A DNA stretch of 64,000 bases from Aplidium turbinatum (taxonomy: Eukaryota; Chordata; Ascidiacea; Aplousobranchia; Polyclinidae). Shown here piece after piece: positions 11,396 to 20,699 of the stretch (position 1 is its first letter; every line of letters begins with the position of its first letter). The notes below the pieces were generated by a model, which saw only the letters and a program-made list of their open reading frames with translations, ran no database searches and was not told the origin of the DNA. A program made the translations under genes and the position numbers. The stretch spans positions 40,183,824-40,247,823 of the forward strand of contig OU964919.1 in the NCBI GenBank assembly GCA_918807975.1. Direction: 5' to 3'.

Positions 11396-12504
11396 ACTGC
11401 TGATACCCTAACATATTATTGAATGTCTATCCTTCAAATTAAATGAAGCAATCTTTTTTAATTTTTTTTGTGTAGTTGTGTTTTGTATGACATAATGAAG
11501 TGTAAACTAACAAATTTGACCTAAACATTTATTTCGGTAAAATTAATGGTCCTCGAAGGGTTGAATTCAAGAAGGCGAGTTAAAACATTTCTCGGTGTTT
11601 CTGAGCACGCTTTTCGGACTTTTAGTGATAAAACACTGCATAACATTTACCTTATTCATCTGTCACACAAAAATAGGTCTACTTGATTTAAAAAAATGCA
11701 ATTTCTAAGTTTCTTACCTTGTTGACATGCAGTTTCAGGTAGATACTTTGTAAAGTGGAATTTCGGGTATGTAACCACACGTCACATAACCACATAAAGG
11801 TGTCACATGTGGAATAAATATTTCAGCATGTCTGATACCATAGAGCCAGTTTTCGTGTTCATACTTTGCCACCGACATACACAGAACATCATTTGATATA
11901 TGTTCAAATGCAACATTTTGCAATCGAGCGAGATTCTTCCGTTTCCTCCAGGAGCAAGTTTGAAATATTAAATTGTTCAATAAGTGGTTGTGAATATTGA
12001 GGTGGTCATGTAGCAAGTGAACAAATTTTTCGTTTTGATATTTATTTGACAAACTAGAAATATTGCAAAATCTGTCGTACACCAGGCCAATTGTCGGGTT
12101 GTTATAATATGGTTTTTTGTTGCATTGCTCTTTGAACTGTGAGGAATTCCAGGTTTTCAAAGTGCCAAGAAAGGTTTTGAGCCGCATGATTTCGTCCGAA
12201 TAAAAAAAAGAGCCAATAAAATCAGTGTGAAATGGACCAGCGGTAGAAAAATATTTGGTGACTTTGTCGCAACATCGCTGATCTTGGTCATTAATTTCAA
12301 CTTTCTTTCCGATCTCAAATTGACAAGAAAAAGTGCTGTTGGTTGAAACTTTTCTGCTGTTCGCCAATCTTGCTTGTGGTGATTCAACAAGCGTCAACAA
12401 TATGAGAAAGCCTACCAGTATAAACATACTTTGAGATTCTTTATCTTAACACACGTTACACAATTTATCGTCTTAAAGTAGTCTATTCAACACAGATATT
12501 AATA
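11396..12504. repeat. 1.1 kb duplicated block, copy 1
   Basis: Appears identical, with a constant offset of 5074 bases, to 16470-17578. The left border falls in CTGCTGATACCC, where the second copy abuts a truncated hAT gene. To the right, beyond 12504, similarity continues but drops sharply to roughly 85 percent over about 200 bases. The block holds one complete transcription unit: the secreted-protein gene and a minus-strand AATAAA near 11528. Confidence 0.9.
11735..12427 (-). CDS. Secreted cysteine-rich protein, copy 1
   Basis: 230 residues with a clear signal peptide (MFILVGFLILLTLVES, cleavage probably after about residue 18). The mature part has nine cysteines, including a CC pair and a terminal PLCGYVTCGY motif, and three N-glycosylation sequons (NST, NSS, NIS). 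I do not recognise the family. The start is the first ATG after in-frame stops and directly precedes the hydrophobic leader. A GTAAGA splice donor lies about 16 bases after the stop, so the 3' untranslated region may be spliced. The minus-strand AATAAA near 11528 could end the transcript. An extracellular or secretory-gland role is an inference from the leader and cysteines only. The second copy at 16809 encodes the identical protein. Confidence 0.75.
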   Translation of the reverse strand: MFILVGFLILLTLVESPQARLANSRKVSTNSTFSCQFEIGKKVEINDQDQRCCDKVTKYFSTAGPFHTDFIGSFFYSDEIMRLKTFLGTLKTWNSSQFKEQCNKKPYYNNPTIGLVYDRFCNISSLSNKYQNEKFVHLLHDHLNIHNHLLNNLIFQTCSWRKRKNLARLQNVAFEHISNDVLCMSVAKYEHENWLYGIRHAEIFIPHVTPLCGYVTCGYIPEIPLYKVST

Positions 12505-12569
12505 ATACAGTGGAAGTAGCCTACTCAAAGGTAATGAAATTCTTCTACTGTATATTCTATTGCTTTGTT

Positions 12570-13360
12570 TAGATGGCCAGGAAATCGGATGGAATGGAAG
12601 GCAAAATTTGAGATGGAAGATGGAAAATATTTTATTACACAAAGAAATGCAACAGAATTAAAAATAAACTCAAACGTTTTCGACACGTACTTGTGTCCAA
12701 GGATGGAGGAACCATATAAAAAGTAGGTGGGCCCAGAGGCGCAACAGTCAAAGTCAATCCAACTTGGGTGAGGTGAGATCAACCTGATCGATCAAGTTTT
12801 TGTTAATGTGCTCAACTGTTCATCCTATGGTTTAAGTGCTCTTCGGTTAATTTACTTTTTAAGTAATTTTTCACCAGCCTGTGATACGAAAAAGACTTTT
12901 TTGCAGTAGCATTAAACATAGGGATTTTCAGGTAAAACTGTACCAGTTTTGATAGATTTATGTAAATGGTTTATCTATTTTAACAGCTTGAGTTCGTTTT
13001 GGAAAGAATTAACATCAATATCCCCATCTACTGTAGCTTGGTTTAAGTGCCTTCTTTTAGGGACAAAGTTGCAGCTAAAATTACTTTCTCTAAGTTATAG
13101 GCCTATCACAATAAAACTGCAGATTATTTTGGTCAAATTATTCGCTACTTTTTCAAAACTATTTGTCTTTCAAAAGTGGGTGGGCCAGGCCCACCCAGAA
13201 AATAAAGTAGGTGGGCCCAGGCCCACGCGGCCCACATGGTTCCTCCATCCCTGCTTGTGTCCTTATCAGGAATTACAAATCTGTAATTTACATAAAATGA
13301 GAATGAGAATTATAAGATAAATCTGACTATGCACTATAATTTAAGCCGCTTCAAGTTGTA
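12570..13360. repeat. GGATGGAA-rich fold-back repeat, split copy
   Basis: Begins CAGGAAATCGGATGGAATGG and matches 17640-17830. It is interrupted by the hAT element at 12698-13253, then resumes with TTATCAGGAATTACAAATC. Its minus strand held a hammerhead-like core that the insertion now splits. Confidence 0.7.
12698..13253. mobile_element. Non-autonomous hAT element (CAGGGATGGAGGAACCAT family)
   Basis: Ends are CAAGGATGGAGGAACCAT and ATGGTTCCTCCATCCCTG. An exact 8-base duplication CTTGTGTC flanks it (12690-12697 and 13254-13261). Subterminal AAGTAGGTGGGCCCA is shared with the large element at 55059-58489. No coding capacity. Confidence 0.92.
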
Positions 13361-13392
13361 AGGTTATGAACCAATTGTTTTAAATTTCACTT

Positions 13393-13429
13393 AAAAAAAA
13401 CAACTTTCCGACTAACCCCACTCTCCCCT
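13393..13429. repeat. Solo end of a GGGGAGAGTGGGG-type element
   Basis: CGACTAACCCCACTCTCCCC followed by TA matches the right ends of the elements at 8987-9946 and 35586-36968. No partner left end was found nearby. Confidence 0.5.
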
Positions 13430-13502
13430 ACTCGTAATCGTTCTTGTATCACTTGTTAAGTTTGTGCTTTTCAGTCCGAAGTGTCGTTACAGTTATAGTC
13501 AT

Positions 13503-13899
13503 GGTTGCCATCGACATGGACCCAAAAATAAGGACAACCGAAAAATTAGATTAGCATTTAAAAAACGTTTTTGGACATACTTTGTATTTATACGAGCCGT
13601 GTCATATTACATTCCATGCTTTTTGTCAGAAACAATCTGCTCCAGCAACTCCTTGTTATTAGGAATTGCTTCATGGATCTCACGGCAGTTCAGGTATAGG
13701 CAGGGTTGCCATCGACATGGACCCAAAAATAAGGACAACCGAAAAATTAGATTAGCATTTAAAAAACGTTTTTGGACATACTTTGTATTTATACGAGCCG
13801 TGTCATATCACATTCCATACATTTTGCAAGAAGTCTGCTCCAGCAACTCCTTGTTATTAGAAATTGCTTCATGGATATCACCGCGGCTCAGATACGGGT
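13503..13899. repeat. Tandem duplication, period about 201 bases
   Basis: Two adjacent copies start GGTTGCCATCGACATGGACC at 13503 and 13704. The unit covers the 3' end of the hAT transposase frame and its presumed terminal repeat. Confidence 0.85.
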
Positions 13900-14462
13900 T
13901 TATCTTTACTTGAGGCTGAGATTTGACTGTCATTTCAGTAAGTCTGTTCCTTTCCTTGGTCCACTGCGCCGAAACAAGAGAGAACACTCTTTCCACAAAC
14001 GCATTGCTGACCGGTAAGGAAAAAATGATGCTAACCAACATGTAGAGCAGCGGAAAAGAATTGTTTCCGGTAAAGATCTTCATCCACTTGGCAGGTTCAT
14101 CCTTTCTGAACACATCATCTGGAAACTTCTTGAGCAGAGCGTTAACAGCCGAGACCTCATCGAACAGCTCGTCTTTCATTGCCATTAGTGGATCAACTTG
14201 CTTCGCTAACCCCTTGACTTCTTCGTACTCGATTGCTTGATCTTTCAGCAGGGTCCAGTTGATGTGCGTTGGGTGCTTCTGAAATCGATACCACTTGTTG
14301 ATAATATACAGTATTCCAAAGTAATGGTGTTGAACTCCTGGAACCTCGCTTTGAGAACCTTAGCATGCTCTTCATCGACTGTTCTTAGTAGTTCGTCTGT
14401 TGTTGCTCCGGAAAACCCTAAACACTGGCGTTGCAATATTTTGATCCTGAAAGATTCAATTA

Positions 14463-16097
14463 CACAGGCCAACAAAAAAGATAAAAAATGTTGTGTCTGC
14501 AATGTAAGATGTGATTTGGGGTATATTGAGGCTGCTGATTTCAAAAATCACATCAGATTTTATCCATTACATCAGGTTTTTGAGATTTTTGCATGATATT
14601 TTTCTCATAATATTGGCGTTTTAGCCGAATTTTCTCTTACTGTTACCGTTTTATAAAGACCTTATGAGCCAATAATGTTTGAAAATTTGTCATATTCATG
14701 GAAATGATTTTAATTTTGTAACATTTGGAGATGTGTGATGACACCATGACCATTGGAGTGACCGACTTATCTTCAGAAGTACACTAGTCAGAAGGCCTCC
14801 TATAGCTAGATGGTCCACTGGTCAAAAAAGTCACCTAGACCATCTGGCTAGTGGACCATCTGTCTATGGTAGACCATCCAACTTATGTGCCTTCTGAGAA
14901 CTGTCTATAAACCACCCCTTACAGGCAGGGTTACATTCACTTTCGCCTGAATGTTTAGTACCACTCCACTTTTTGATATATAACATCGGGTTTGTCTTTT
15001 TCGCTGAATGGGGAGATTTAAATGTGAAACTTGTCTATAACGCATTCTTATTTGAATATTCATGTTTTCAGATTTTTTCATATTAGCAAGGTGTTAATTC
15101 TGTTTGTGGTGTGAATAAGTAGCAGGATGGCATCTTCAAGGAGAAAGTGTGAAATGACCCTGATGATTTTTGTTACATATGTGGCAGTTACACTGTTCTT
15201 AACCAAAGGCAAACCATAACAAGTTTTGTGAAACAAGCATATCTTGCATACTTTAAAATTTGCCTGGGTGATCAGGACAAATCATGGGCTCCACAAACTG
15301 CATGTAAAGCTTGTGTGGTAAACCTAAGACGATAGATCAATGGAAATCCTAATCTACTCACAACATTCACGAAAATCATGCGAGCGAAAGTTTGTCCCAA
15401 AGTAGCGTTTCCCAAAACTGCATGTGAATTTCCTTTATTCTGTACAATTGAACCTATTTTTAAGTGTCGATTCTATTCAATTTCTTCAATTTTATTTTTC
15501 TTATGTATACACGAATGACATAATTATAGCGAATGACATTACAAACACACAACTGTAGCACCAACAAAAGGAAAAGATGGCAAAACCAAAAGTTTAAAAT
15601 ATGCATTGGGGATTTGCACAGCCACCAAACCTACTTCTTAGCACGAAAAAAATAACAATGTACAGTAAGTAGCCTACTCTTGTAAAAAAAAGGACGTTGA
15701 ACGTTTAGTGGTAGCAGATAAACTTTGAAGAATTAGGTTCAGGTTACCAGACTTCAATGAAATAAAAACTAAATAAAAAATAAAACAGATCTTGAAATAC
15801 CTCAATGTTTTCATTAATATTTTGTTTGTATCTCTTGTGTAGACTTTAGACTTTATCGTGACGAATTTAGACTATATCGCAGACCTTGATGACAAAAAAG
15901 GTTCAAATTCCATGAAACACCATGGTTTACCAATATAGATCAGGAGTCGATTTTATCAATTTTTACCAAAACAACATTCAGATATCATAAAATCCTGATG
16001 TGATACAAAAAATCTGATGTGATTTTTGAATTCAGCACCCAAAATATACCCTAGAAGGACATTTACTATGCTGACACAAAAAGTGTGTTGGCTTGTG
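14463..16097 (+). mobile_element. CACA-ended DNA transposon with TTA target duplication, copy 1
   Basis: Ends are CACAGGCCAACA and, inverted, CACAAGCCAACA, flanked by TTA on both sides (14460-14462 and 16098-16100). The subterminal inverted similarity includes ATTCAAAAATCACATCAGAT. It lies inside a hAT gene. Three-base duplications occur in CACTA/EnSpm-like and PIF-Harbinger elements, and I cannot decide between them. A short copy lies at 55241-56035. Around 14795-14890 an inverted repeat of AGATGGTCCACT forms a hairpin. Confidence 0.85.
15127..15345 (+). pseudogene. Cysteine-rich protein remnant of the CACA-ended element
   Basis: Starting at ATGGCATCTTCAAGG, and allowing one missing base near 15150, the plus strand reads DPDDFCYICG, then FVKQAYLAYFKICLGDQDK, then WAPQTACKACV and NLRR. 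The CxxC pairs and the LGDQDK/W phrase resemble, from memory, an uncharacterised multicopy protein seen in many invertebrate genomes. I cannot name it. It is broken by the missing base and ends early, so it is a relic of the element's own gene. Confidence 0.6.
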
Positions 16098-16469
16098 TTA
16101 ACTCTGCCAGTTCTGGAAACAATACAGTTGACTTTTGCAGGAGTCACAGTGGTTTATTGAAGAGCAATAGAGCGCTGTGGAGAAATGATACGATCATTAG
16201 TGACTCTTCTGATTTAAAGAAATCCTCCAATATTTTTGGTGGATGTTTCAGCGAAAGAAAATGCGCTTTGAGTGGTTCCCAGAGATCGATCATTCGCTCC
16301 AGTACAGGATCAAGTGTGGTCCATCGAGTCGGCGTGTGAGTTGGCAAAGTCGAGTAGTTGGTATCAAGCTCCTCGCAGAAATGCTTGAGCCTCATCGTTC
16401 TACCAGTTTGGCTTTTGAAGTGGCTACCAATCTTCAGTACGATTGTTTCTATGTCAAGTGTGAAGATAC

Positions 16470-17578
16470 CCTGCTGATACCCTAACATATTATTGAATGT
16501 CTATCCTTCAAATTAAATGAAGCAATCTTTTTTAATTTTTTTTGTGTAGTTGTGTTTTGTATGACATAATGAAGTGTAAACTAACAAATTTGACCTAAAC
16601 ATTTATTTCGGTAAAATTAATGGTCCTCGAAGGGTTGAATTCAAGAAGGCGAGTTAAAACATTTCTCGGTGTTTCTGAGCACGCTTTTCGGACTTTTAGT
16701 GATAAAACACTGCATAACATTTACCTTATTCATCTGTCACACAAAAATAGGTCTACTTGATTTAAAAAAATGCAATTTCTAAGTTTCTTACCTTGTTGAC
16801 ATGCAGTTTCAGGTAGATACTTTGTAAAGTGGAATTTCGGGTATGTAACCACACGTCACATAACCACATAAAGGTGTCACATGTGGAATAAATATTTCAG
16901 CATGTCTGATACCATAGAGCCAGTTTTCGTGTTCATACTTTGCCACCGACATACACAGAACATCATTTGATATATGTTCAAATGCAACATTTTGCAATCG
17001 AGCGAGATTCTTCCGTTTCCTCCAGGAGCAAGTTTGAAATATTAAATTGTTCAATAAGTGGTTGTGAATATTGAGGTGGTCATGTAGCAAGTGAACAAAT
17101 TTTTCGTTTTGATATTTATTTGACAAACTAGAAATATTGCAAAATCTGTCGTACACCAGGCCAATTGTCGGGTTGTTATAATATGGTTTTTTGTTGCATT
17201 GCTCTTTGAACTGTGAGGAATTCCAGGTTTTCAAAGTGCCAAGAAAGGTTTTGAGCCGCATGATTTCGTCCGAATAAAAAAAAGAGCCAATAAAATCAGT
17301 GTGAAATGGACCAGCGGTAGAAAAATATTTGGTGACTTTGTCGCAACATCGCTGATCTTGGTCATTAATTTCAACTTTCTTTCCGATCTCAAATTGACAA
17401 GAAAAAGTGCTGTTGGTTGAAACTTTTCTGCTGTTCGCCAATCTTGCTTGTGGTGATTCAACAAGCGTCAACAATATGAGAAAGCCTACCAGTATAAACA
17501 TACTTTGAGATTCTTTATCTTAACACACGTTACACAATTTATCGTCTTAAAGTAGTCTATTCAACACAGATATTAATA
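16470..17578. repeat. 1.1 kb duplicated block, copy 2
   Basis: Identical as far as I can see to 11396-12504. Its left edge truncates the hAT transposase gene. At 17579 identity drops abruptly, though the following GGATGGAA repeat is still homologous to that after copy 1. Confidence 0.9.
16809..17501 (-). CDS. Secreted cysteine-rich protein, copy 2
   Basis: Encodes the same 230 residues as the gene at 11735-12427, with signal peptide, nine cysteines and three N-glycosylation sequons. The same GTAAGA donor follows the stop, and a minus-strand AATAAA lies near 16602. The lack of even silent differences means very recent duplication, gene conversion or an assembly duplicate. Function unknown. 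Confidence 0.75.
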   Translation of the reverse strand: MFILVGFLILLTLVESPQARLANSRKVSTNSTFSCQFEIGKKVEINDQDQRCCDKVTKYFSTAGPFHTDFIGSFFYSDEIMRLKTFLGTLKTWNSSQFKEQCNKKPYYNNPTIGLVYDRFCNISSLSNKYQNEKFVHLLHDHLNIHNHLLNNLIFQTCSWRKRKNLARLQNVAFEHISNDVLCMSVAKYEHENWLYGIRHAEIFIPHVTPLCGYVTCGYIPEIPLYKVST

Positions 17579-17759
17579 GTACAGTGCAAGTATTCAAAGG
17601 TAATGAAATTCTTATACTGTATCTTTCTTTGCTTTGTTTGGATTGCCAGAAAATGGGATGGATGAAATCGGATGGAATGGAAGGCAAATTTTGGGATGGA
17701 AGATGGAAAATATTTTATTACACAAAGAAATATAACATAATTAAAATAAACTCAAACAT

Positions 17760-17788
17760 TTTCGACACGTACTTGTGTCCTCATCAGG
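17760..17788 (-). ncRNA. Hammerhead-ribozyme-like core
   Basis: On the minus strand: CTGATGA, then a perfect five-base stem GACAC/GTGTC around a six-base loop, then GAAA. These are the conserved single-stranded boxes and stem II of hammerhead ribozymes. No clear stem III with a GUH cleavage site is seen next to it, so activity is doubtful. Confidence 0.45.
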
Positions 17789-17963
17789 AATTACAAATCT
17801 GCAATACACATACAATGAGAATTAAACAATAAATACTACTATAATATTACAAAAAGTGCTCAATGCTAAGCAGAGCAAATTACATCAATGAAATCACATA
17901 GGATAGTGCATAGTCAGATTTATCTTATAATTCTCATTTTATGTATACTGCAGATTTTAATTC

Positions 17964-17998
17964 CTGATGACGACACAAGTATAGCCTACTTGTAGAAA
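17964..17998 (+). ncRNA. Hammerhead-ribozyme-like core, opposite arm
   Basis: Plus strand: CTGATGA, then a seven-base stem ACAAGTA/TACTTGT with a five-base loop, then GAAA. It sits in the inverted arm of the same fold-back repeat, and the stem pairing differs from that of the partner core. Confidence 0.4.
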
Positions 17999-18185
17999 AC
18001 GTATGAGTTCATTTTAATTACCGTATGTTATGTTTTTTGTGTAAGACATTATGTTAAACCCGTTAAAGTTACTTTGTTTTGTCTGTCTATGGTTCATCAA
18101 AGCAAACTCTCTATCAAAGCTTTATCATGAAGTCATTCAATTTTCGATTCGTGTTGAACCAACGCGATTTTTCCCTCTGCAGCGT

Positions 18186-18425
18186 ACGCCGTAGCCGAGA
18201 GGTAAGAGCCCTGGTTGGAAAGGGTGCCGGTTCGACATTGCTCAAGAGCTTATACAGCTGTGTTTTTGGCAAGACACAGGCATGCCGTCAATTGTGGACT
18301 GGCGCACCTTTGACTATAGCCCTTGATTTCTCTCATGATTGATTATGAACAATTGTATGCTGCTCTAAATTAGAGAAAAATACCTACGGCCCTTCTTAGG
18401 GATGTGGCGTAGGCCCACTGAATTG
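18186..18425 (+). mobile_element. tRNA-derived SINE, family C, copy 1
   Basis: Head with box A-like TAGCCGAGAGGTAAGAG and box B-like GGTTCGACATT. The body starts CAGCTGTGTTTTTGG and continues AAGACACAGGC. The body is shared with 20568-20690. A short inverted pair (TACGGCCCTTCTTAGGGATG) lies near the 3' end. Confidence 0.72.
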
Positions 18426-18429
18426 AACT

Positions 18430-20567
18430 CAGTAATACATAGCTTCAGTTCTTTAAATGCACTACATCGCTCTTAAATGATTCTATTAGTTTGAACATTT
18501 AAACAATTAACGAAACAGCCTGAAAAACAATAACATTATGTGGCAGCATCCATCCAAAGCGCATACTGTGATAATACTGTATAATCAATCTATCAAGTTT
18601 AAAAAAAAGTTTAACTCTTTATAGCTTCACATGCCGGTACGGTTCATTGTACAAACTTAGTATTACCATTATTTATTTGCATCAGACACAAAGTCATTAG
18701 AATTCAAATTCACACCAGTCACCACATAAGATAACAAATAAGAGCAACACCACGCAGGCTATTTCAATGAACATAGAAAATACTGTTATCAAGAATAAAA
18801 AATGTGGAATTATAGTAACAATCAGATGACATACCATGGAGCAAAACCGGATTTAAAGAACATTTGCAGCGTTCTACAAACGAATAATATAACGTTTAAA
18901 TACACAACTTTTATCCAATCTGAAGCTACACCATAAAAGCAGCGAAAAAAGGCAGTTATGTAAGCCAAGGAGACCTTACAAATTTAAATAGATTTTAAAC
19001 AATAAAAGAAAGAGTAAAGTTACCCTTTTACAAATTTCAAACGTACATCGGACAGAAATCACCGCGAAAGCAGAACACACAAAAGCAGCCGTTTTTACGC
19101 CCCTCAACTTGCAAAAGCATGTTGATGATACTCTAGGAGGCATCGAAAAAAACAAACAATTATCTAGTGAGATGCCCCTGATGTTTCACATGAGTTGACA
19201 GAATGCGGAAAACAGCCTCTCTAAAGAATTCCATCTCGCTGCACTTCATGCACAAAAAGTGTTAAAGTTGCATCGAAACAAAATCGGAGGTGTAGATGTA
19301 AATTTATAGCCTAAATTTAGCCTATAGTCTGTGGCATGACAATGCAGAAACCACAAAAATGCAGATGGAAGATGGAAGAAATTTTTGTGATAGAAGGGAA
19401 ATGGGATGGAAGAAAACCTCAGGATGGAACATGAAAAGAAACGTTTTCCATTCCATCCCATAACCTTCCCTGGCTGCCGGACCCTCATAGTTTTTTAAGG
19501 TCCCACAATCTTTCCAAGGGCCCCAGAAACTTGAACAAACCACCGCGTATTCTTTAGATATGGTACGTTTTCTTAGAAGTGTCTTGATGTAGGACCCAAG
19601 GATCTTGTTGTTACCGAGCTCAAATTATCCAGTCAAAGGCCTTGCCAGATACTGAGATACTATCATTCATCGTTATAAAGCACTATTTTTTGACCAACAT
19701 GAAATGTGAACCTTGAACAAAGCCTTACGGTGAAGTAATGCATTGCTTACAAAAGTTCAAGGGTGCAGGTTATTTGAATTGCTGCCTTACATGCAAAAAC
19801 AAAAAGTAGCGCTGTACGCAAAGATGAGACAGTTAGAAAGTTAGTCCACTTATAAGACTTATTTTTAAAGGTTTTAATGTGCATCATCGCGTAATTATTT
19901 AAGCTATCTTCTACGTTTACTTTCACCGAAATTGTTTTTCGAACTAATGTAAGAAAGATGTATGTTTGCTATTGTATGATCAATAAAATACAAGATAAAA
20001 AAAAGCTGGGCGAGGTTATTCAATGAGTATTCATAGAAACTATACTATTGTTGTAAGCCTTTATCATTTAGTTATCGGCTTTTAATAATTTTGAAACCCA
20101 GTTCGTGTAATTATCAGGCTTTAACCTGTCACCAGCTTGCATATATGGCACATGCACATTGGATGTTACATTATACTCAACTGCTGTAAAACTAGAATTA
20201 TAAATGTTAACTAATAAAGCAGCGCCGGTTAAGTCTACTTGTCTATCTAATGACTTTCAAATTCACCACAACTAAACATTGTGGCTAATAATTATAAAAT
20301 TTTATTTATGTTGTGATGAAAACAATTGTTCAAAAACTTAATACTATGTTTTTAATTTGATGTCTAATGAACAGCCAGAATCGAAAAGTATTTTTTATGT
20401 TGTGTTGTATGTAGGTCTATTGCTTTATTATATGTTTTGGATTTAAAAAAAATAATAATATCACCATTGGGTGGAAATACAGCTGGACATATAATGTAAG
20501 AGTTAATCAAGCAATCAGTGTGGCATTTGAGAGTTAAAAAAACATAGTTTATGCTACATGTCGGCTG
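18430..20567. other. No recognisable gene; two repeat fragments
   Basis: Mostly A/T-rich unique-looking sequence. About 19355-19475 is another GGATGGAA-rich fragment ending CCATCCCATAACCTTCCCTG. About 19490-19640 matches 45850-46020, an unclassified repeat containing ACCGCGTAT and TTACCGAGCTCAAATTATC. Confidence 0.5.
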
Positions 20568-20690
20568 CATGACCGAGTGGTGAATGCCTTGGTACGAGGC
20601 CCGAAAAGACGAGAATCGATACCTCTCGATCGCACGCAGCTGTGTTTTTAAAAGGACACAGACAGGCCTAAAATTGGACATAAAAAATGA
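20568..20690 (+). mobile_element. tRNA-derived SINE, family C, copy 2
   Basis: Head with box A-like ATGACCGAGTGGTGAATGC and box B-like GAATCGATACC, then the family C body CAGCTGTGTTTTTAAAAGG. The 3' part is lost or diverged. Confidence 0.62.
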
Positions 20691-20699
20691 CTTCTTTTC

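Larger units (their letters stand above)
13698..16469 (-). pseudogene. hAT transposase pseudogene, split by another transposon
   Basis: Minus-strand hAT transposase in pieces. The middle (16144-16469) contains THTPTRWTTLDPVLERM and WEPLKAHFLSLKHPP. The C-terminal part (13808-14460) contains the dimerisation signature FSLPVSNAFVERVFSL with QWTKERNRL. The two parts are separated by the element at 14463-16097. Removing that element joins ...FPELAEL to IESFRIKIL without loss. A stop near 16143 and at least one frame change near 14190 show it is dead. The N-terminal half is missing: the gene stops where the duplicated 1.1 kb block begins at 16470. The 3' end reaches the tandem repeat at 13503-13899. 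Confidence 0.85.
17640..18050. repeat. GGATGGAA-rich fold-back repeat with long inverted arms
   Basis: A GGATGGAA-rich left part (17650-17710) is followed by arms at about 17718-17823 and 17928-18050 that are imperfect inverted copies of one another, for example AGGAATTACAAATCTGC against the inverted GATTTTAATTCCTGATG. Both arms carry a hammerhead-like core, each in its own orientation. Confidence 0.75.
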
